Positions 47,835-51,107 of a stretch of 51,107 nt of DNA are shown here, piece by piece. The DNA comes from an uncultured Porphyromonadaceae bacterium (GTDB lineage Bacteria; Bacteroidota; Bacteroidia; Bacteroidales; Muribaculaceae). The translations under genes and the position numbers were made by a program. The notes under the pieces are model-generated. The model had not been told where the DNA came from. It made no database searches and saw only the letters and a list, made by a program, of their open reading frames with translations. The DNA is taken from the NCBI GenBank assembly GCA_905202215.1, contig CAJKRG010000014.1:1-51107 (forward strand), given 5' to 3'. The stretch's first letter is position 1, and the number at the start of each line of letters is the position of its first letter.

Positions 47835-50078
47835 ATGAAACAGCTGATACTGAGTGCGGCAATCGTTTTAGGCGCGTGTGCCGCCGCCCTGGCCGGAACG
47901 CCGGTCTATCTTGATGATTCTAAGCCTCTTGAAGATAGAGTTGAGGATGCTCTGTCGCGTATGACCCTGCGAGAAAAAATCAATATAATTCATGCCCAGT
48001 CGAAATTCAGTTCTCCGGGAGTTCCCCGTCTCGGTATACCGGAAATCTGGTGTACCGATGGTCCGATGGGCGTACGGCCCGAGGTGTTGTGGGACGAATG
48101 GGACCAGGCCGGCTGGACAAATGATTCCTGTACAGCCTTTCCGTCGCTTACAGCACTGGCTGCAACATGGAATCCCGACATGGCTCTTCTTTATGGAAAA
48201 AGCATAGGCGAGGAGGCTCGTTTCCGCAATAAAAGCGTGTTGCTTGGCCCCGGTATAAATATTTACCGTACCCCTCTGAACGGTCGTAATTTCGAGTATA
48301 TGGGTGAAGACCCTTATCTGACATCCAGAATGGCTGTGCCTTATGTCAAAGGTGTGCAGAGCAACGGTGTAGCAGTATGCGTGAAACATTTCGCGCTGAA
48401 CAATAATGAGATTAACCGCCATACATCAAACCCGATTGTCGATGACCGTACCCTTTATGAAATATATCTCCCGGCTTTTCAGGCAGCTGCACAGGAAGGA
48501 GGCGCCTGGTCGTTTATGGGCGGTTATAATCTTTTCCGCGGAGAGCACGCCAGCTACAATCCCATTCTTATGAACGATATCCTCAAGGGTGAGTGGAACT
48601 GGGATGGTGCCGTTATCTCCGATTGGGGGGCTGTTCACGATACAAAAACAGCAGTGACGGGAGGACTGGACATGGAGTTCGGTTCGTGGACAAACGGTCT
48701 GTCGAATGGAAAGTCGAGCGCCTACGACAATTATTTTCTTGCCAATCCCTATTTCAACGGTATTCAGGACGGAACGTATGGTACGGCTGAACTGGACGAC
48801 AAAGTGCGCCGGGTACTTCGACTGACCTTCCGGACGGCAATGAACCGCAACCGGCCTTATGGGTCGATGGGTTCTGACGAACATGTGGCCGCTTGTCGCG
48901 AAATTGGCGAGGAGGGGATAGTGCTTCTTCAGAATCGGGGCGACATACTTCCGGTAGATCTCGATAAAACGAAGAAAATAGCCGTTATCGGTGAGAATGC
49001 CATAAAAATGATGACTGTCGGAGGCGGTTCATCGTCTCTGAAAGCACGATACGAAATCACACCGCTCGACGGCTTGAAAAAACGTGTGGGCGACAAGGCT
49101 GAGATCGTATATGCAAGAGGTTATGTCGGTGATCCGACAGGCGAATATAACGGTGTTGTCACAGGTCAGGATCTTAATGATCCTCGGTCTCCGGAGGAAT
49201 TGCGTGATGAAGCCTTGCGTGTAGCTCGCGATGCGGATATAGTGCTTTTCTTCGGCGGATTGAATAAAAGCAACCATCAGGATTGCGAAGACACCGATCG
49301 TGAATCGTTAGATCTGCCATATGGTCAGAATGAACTGATAGACGCTCTCGCTGCAGTGAATCCCAATATCGTTGTTGTCAATATCAGTGGTACAGGAGTG
49401 GCTATGCCGTGGACATCTAAGGTTGCCGCGGTTCTTCAGGCCTGGTATCTCGGTAATGAGACCGGAAATTCTCTTGCCTCCGTCCTTGTTGGCGATACCA
49501 ATCCAAGCGGAAAACTGCCCTATACCTATTATGCCTCGCTTGATCAGTGTGGCGCGCATAAACTCGGAGAATATCCCGGACATCCCGGCGTCGATGAACT
49601 CGGCAACGAGGTGATGGATATGCCCTATAATGAAGGTATTTTTGTAGGTTATCGTTTTACTGAAAAAAATAAACTAAAACCTACTTTCCCCTTCGGACAT
49701 GGTCTCAGCTATACCAGATTCAAATATGGCAAGGCCACTGTCGACAGGATATCCGGCTCGGCTGACGACTATTACACAGTCACTGTTCCGGTGACCAATG
49801 TCGGCGACCGGGAAGGAAAGGAAGTTGTTCAGCTCTATATATCGGATCTGAAATCGTCGGTAGAACGGCCTGTCAAGGAACTTAAAGGCTTCAAAAAAGT
49901 TAACATCGCTCCCGGCGAGACAGCCGAGGTCTCGTTCCGTATTTCAAAAGCGGATCTGAGTTTCTTTGATGCGGAAAAGCATGCCTGGGTCTGTGAACCC
50001 GGTACTTTCGAAGCACTCATCGGAGCATCTTCGGCAGACATCCGTGACAAAGTACGTTTCAAGGTGAATGATGATTAA
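47835..50078 (+). CDS. GH3 beta-glucosidase
   Basis: A 747-residue exported enzyme with a signal peptide (ending AALAG). The GH3 N-terminal barrel has LGIPEIWCTDGPMGVRPEV, LLGPGINIYRTPLNGRNFEYMGEDP, Lys184-His185 (CVKHFALNNNE) and the nucleophile Asp263 in VISDWGAVHD. The C-terminal domain (VLLFFGGLNKS) is followed by a fibronectin-III-like domain (VPVTNVGDREGKEVVQLYISD). It should release glucose from beta-linked gluco-oligosaccharides in the periplasm, after import by SusCD. The GH2 start codon lies inside its last codons. Confidence 0.95.
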   Translation: MKQLILSAAIVLGACAAALAGTPVYLDDSKPLEDRVEDALSRMTLREKINIIHAQSKFSSPGVPRLGIPEIWCTDGPMGVRPEVLWDEWDQAGWTNDSCTAFPSLTALAATWNPDMALLYGKSIGEEARFRNKSVLLGPGINIYRTPLNGRNFEYMGEDPYLTSRMAVPYVKGVQSNGVAVCVKHFALNNNEINRHTSNPIVDDRTLYEIYLPAFQAAAQEGGAWSFMGGYNLFRGEHASYNPILMNDILKGEWNWDGAVISDWGAVHDTKTAVTGGLDMEFGSWTNGLSNGKSSAYDNYFLANPYFNGIQDGTYGTAELDDKVRRVLRLTFRTAMNRNRPYGSMGSDEHVAACREIGEEGIVLLQNRGDILPVDLDKTKKIAVIGENAIKMMTVGGGSSSLKARYEITPLDGLKKRVGDKAEIVYARGYVGDPTGEYNGVVTGQDLNDPRSPEELRDEALRVARDADIVLFFGGLNKSNHQDCEDTDRESLDLPYGQNELIDALAAVNPNIVVVNISGTGVAMPWTSKVAAVLQAWYLGNETGNSLASVLVGDTNPSGKLPYTYYASLDQCGAHKLGEYPGHPGVDELGNEVMDMPYNEGIFVGYRFTEKNKLKPTFPFGHGLSYTRFKYGKATVDRISGSADDYYTVTVPVTNVGDREGKEVVQLYISDLKSSVERPVKELKGFKKVNIAPGETAEVSFRISKADLSFFDAEKHAWVCEPGTFEALIGASSADIRDKVRFKVNDD

Positions 50079-51107
50079 CATAAAGTTAGCCAAAACAGTC
50101 GGAGGAGTGTGTCTGACCGCACTCCTCCTGACTTTTTTTAGTTTAGATGTATGTTGTCGCGAAGTTTTTTCGATAAACGATGGCTGGACATTCCGGCGCG
50201 AGGATACATCTTTGGCAGAGACGGTACATCTGCCTCATTGCTGGAATTCCGATTCGTATTATACCAGAGATTACTATCGCGGAAAGGGTACATACAGGAA
50301 AGAACTGAAGATTCCGGCAGCAGCTGTCGGCAAGACTGTATATCTGAAATTTGACGGTGCGGCTTCTCGGTCTTCTGTGACAGTCGACGGCAAGCCGGCA
50401 GGAGAGCATATGGGAGCTTATTCTTCTCATGTTATTGATATTTCGGATTTTGTCGTGCCGGGTGAAAGTCATATTGTTGAAGTTTCGGTGGATAACTCGG
50501 ATCCGTCGATACCTCCGTATTCGGCTGATTTTACTTTTATGGGCGGCCTCTATCGTGATGCATGGCTGATTGTTGCCGACGACTTGCATTTGGCTCCAGG
50601 CATTGGGCCGGATTGCGGTTTTAAGGTTTGGGCGGAACAAGGCGCTATTGGCTGGACTCTCAGAGTACTCCCATATGTGTCAGGGACGCCTGATGGTGGA
50701 ACGGAAATATCCCTATCGCTTATCGGCCCGGATGGCTCTGTGATAGCACAGAAAACAGAAAAGGCTTTGGATATTTCCGATAAGGGTATGGAGATTGGAA
50801 ATATAGGAAATATCAATTTGTGGTCACCTGAGACGCCGATACTTTATCGGGTGAAGGTAAGTCTTGTCCAGAACGGTAATGTAGCGGACGTGTCGGAATG
50901 TTATACAGCTTTCCGCACATTTGCGTTTGATGATCAGGGACGCTTTATTCTTAATGGCAATCCATATAAGCTGCGTGGAATGTGTCGCCATCAGGATCAG
51001 AAACCGATGGGAATAGCATTGACAGACGAGCAGCATCGCCGTGACATGCGGCTTAGAGGGTGTTTCATAATATCTGTTAAACCACAGGCCAAAAAGTCTG
51101 AGATGGA
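50068..51107 (+). CDS. GH2 beta-galactosidase/glucuronidase-like enzyme, partial and possibly interrupted
   Basis: At least 330 residues of a GH2 enzyme. From ATG 50068 or 50071 a signal peptide reads MINIKLAKTVGGVCLTALL and ends near the cysteine pair. The sugar-binding domain follows: SINDGWTFRRED, VHLPHCWN, YYRGKGTYRKEL, MGAYSSHVIDI, FMGGLYRDAWLI. Then comes the Ig-like domain (LWSPETPILYRVKVSL) and the start of the barrel (KLRGMCRHQDQKPMGIALTDEQHRRDMRL). After MRL, family members continue with IKxMGANFIR-type sequence. Here the frame reads RGCFIISVKPQ, which does not fit, so the gene seems broken near 51055. The catalytic residues lie beyond the window or are lost. Confidence 0.85.
   Translation, partial: MMINIKLAKTVGGVCLTALLLTFFSLDVCCREVFSINDGWTFRREDTSLAETVHLPHCWNSDSYYTRDYYRGKGTYRKELKIPAAAVGKTVYLKFDGAASRSSVTVDGKPAGEHMGAYSSHVIDISDFVVPGESHIVEVSVDNSDPSIPPYSADFTFMGGLYRDAWLIVADDLHLAPGIGPDCGFKVWAEQGAIGWTLRVLPYVSGTPDGGTEISLSLIGPDGSVIAQKTEKALDISDKGMEIGNIGNINLWSPETPILYRVKVSLVQNGNVADVSECYTAFRTFAFDDQGRFILNGNPYKLRGMCRHQDQKPMGIALTDEQHRRDMRLRGCFIISVKPQAKKSEM
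50097..50139 (+). terminator. Intrinsic terminator inside the GH2 signal-peptide codons
   Basis: AGTCGGAGGAGTG (50097-50109) pairs with CACTCCTCC-T-GACT (50120-50133) with one bulged T, followed by TTTTTTT (50133-50139). It lies 19 nt after the GH3 stop but within codons 9-23 of the GH2. Confidence 0.8.
51056..51107. mobile_element. Possible left end of an insertion sequence
   Basis: The GH2 homology stops after the codons for MRL, and the sequence becomes GGGTGTTTCATAATATC and on. GGGTGTTTCA looks like an insertion-sequence terminal repeat, but only about 50 bp are visible, so family, orientation and target duplication cannot be read. A misassembly is the main alternative. Confidence 0.4.

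Overview
The window is Bacteroidota chromosome, most likely order Bacteroidales. The order rests on SusC/SusD pairs, a GLPGLI protein, a DUF6377 regulator, BspA-type repeats and many promoters of the Bacteroidota type (TTTG, 19-21 nt, TAnnTTTG). A gut Muribaculaceae-like genome is my inference and was not tested.

Region 1 (1-29.8 kb) is mostly housekeeping, largely on the minus strand. It starts with a cut tRNA-Phe, then an HD protein, a cardiolipin synthase-like protein, a pRiA4b-type protein, dnaA, an Mce lipid-transport protein and a cell-wall amidase. A lipoprotein and a thioredoxin-fold protein without its cysteines face the other way. Next comes the run rplY-pth-S4-DEAD helicase-AAA/DUF4435. 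It is followed by a HAD phosphatase, an AspT/YidE-type transporter, and a MetE-like protein behind a cobalamin riboswitch. An ECF sigma factor, a probable anti-sigma factor and a repeat-rich secreted protein form a plus-strand operon. Then come folB, rnr and gyrB, a GLPGLI/outer-membrane barrel pair and a BspA-like leucine-rich repeat protein.

Region 2 (29.8-34.9 kb) is accessory. A structured small RNA of about 210 nt with its own promoter and terminator (29855-30066) lies head-to-head with a tyrosine integrase. Behind the integrase is about 1 kb without a convincing intact gene. It is full of inverted repeats and holds one broken small ORF. A LuxR-type regulator and a DUF1349 lipoprotein follow. 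Two related dyad sites in opposite orientation (31433-31478 and 33965-34008) bracket this module. A lipoprotein-type flavin reductase with a compensated frameshift comes next.

Region 3 (35-51 kb) has a MATE exporter, a YciI/GNAT pair, and a polysaccharide utilisation locus: DUF6377 regulator, SusC, SusD, GH30, surface glycan-binding protein, GH3 and GH2. The order SusC-SusD-GH30-binding protein-GH3 matches the fungal beta-1,6-glucan locus I remember from Bacteroides thetaiotaomicron, so beta-1,6-glucan is the best substrate guess. Intrinsic terminators sit between the PUL genes, and one lies inside the signal-peptide codons of the GH2. At the right edge the GH2 reading frame leaves family homology abruptly, in a way that looks like an insertion-sequence junction.
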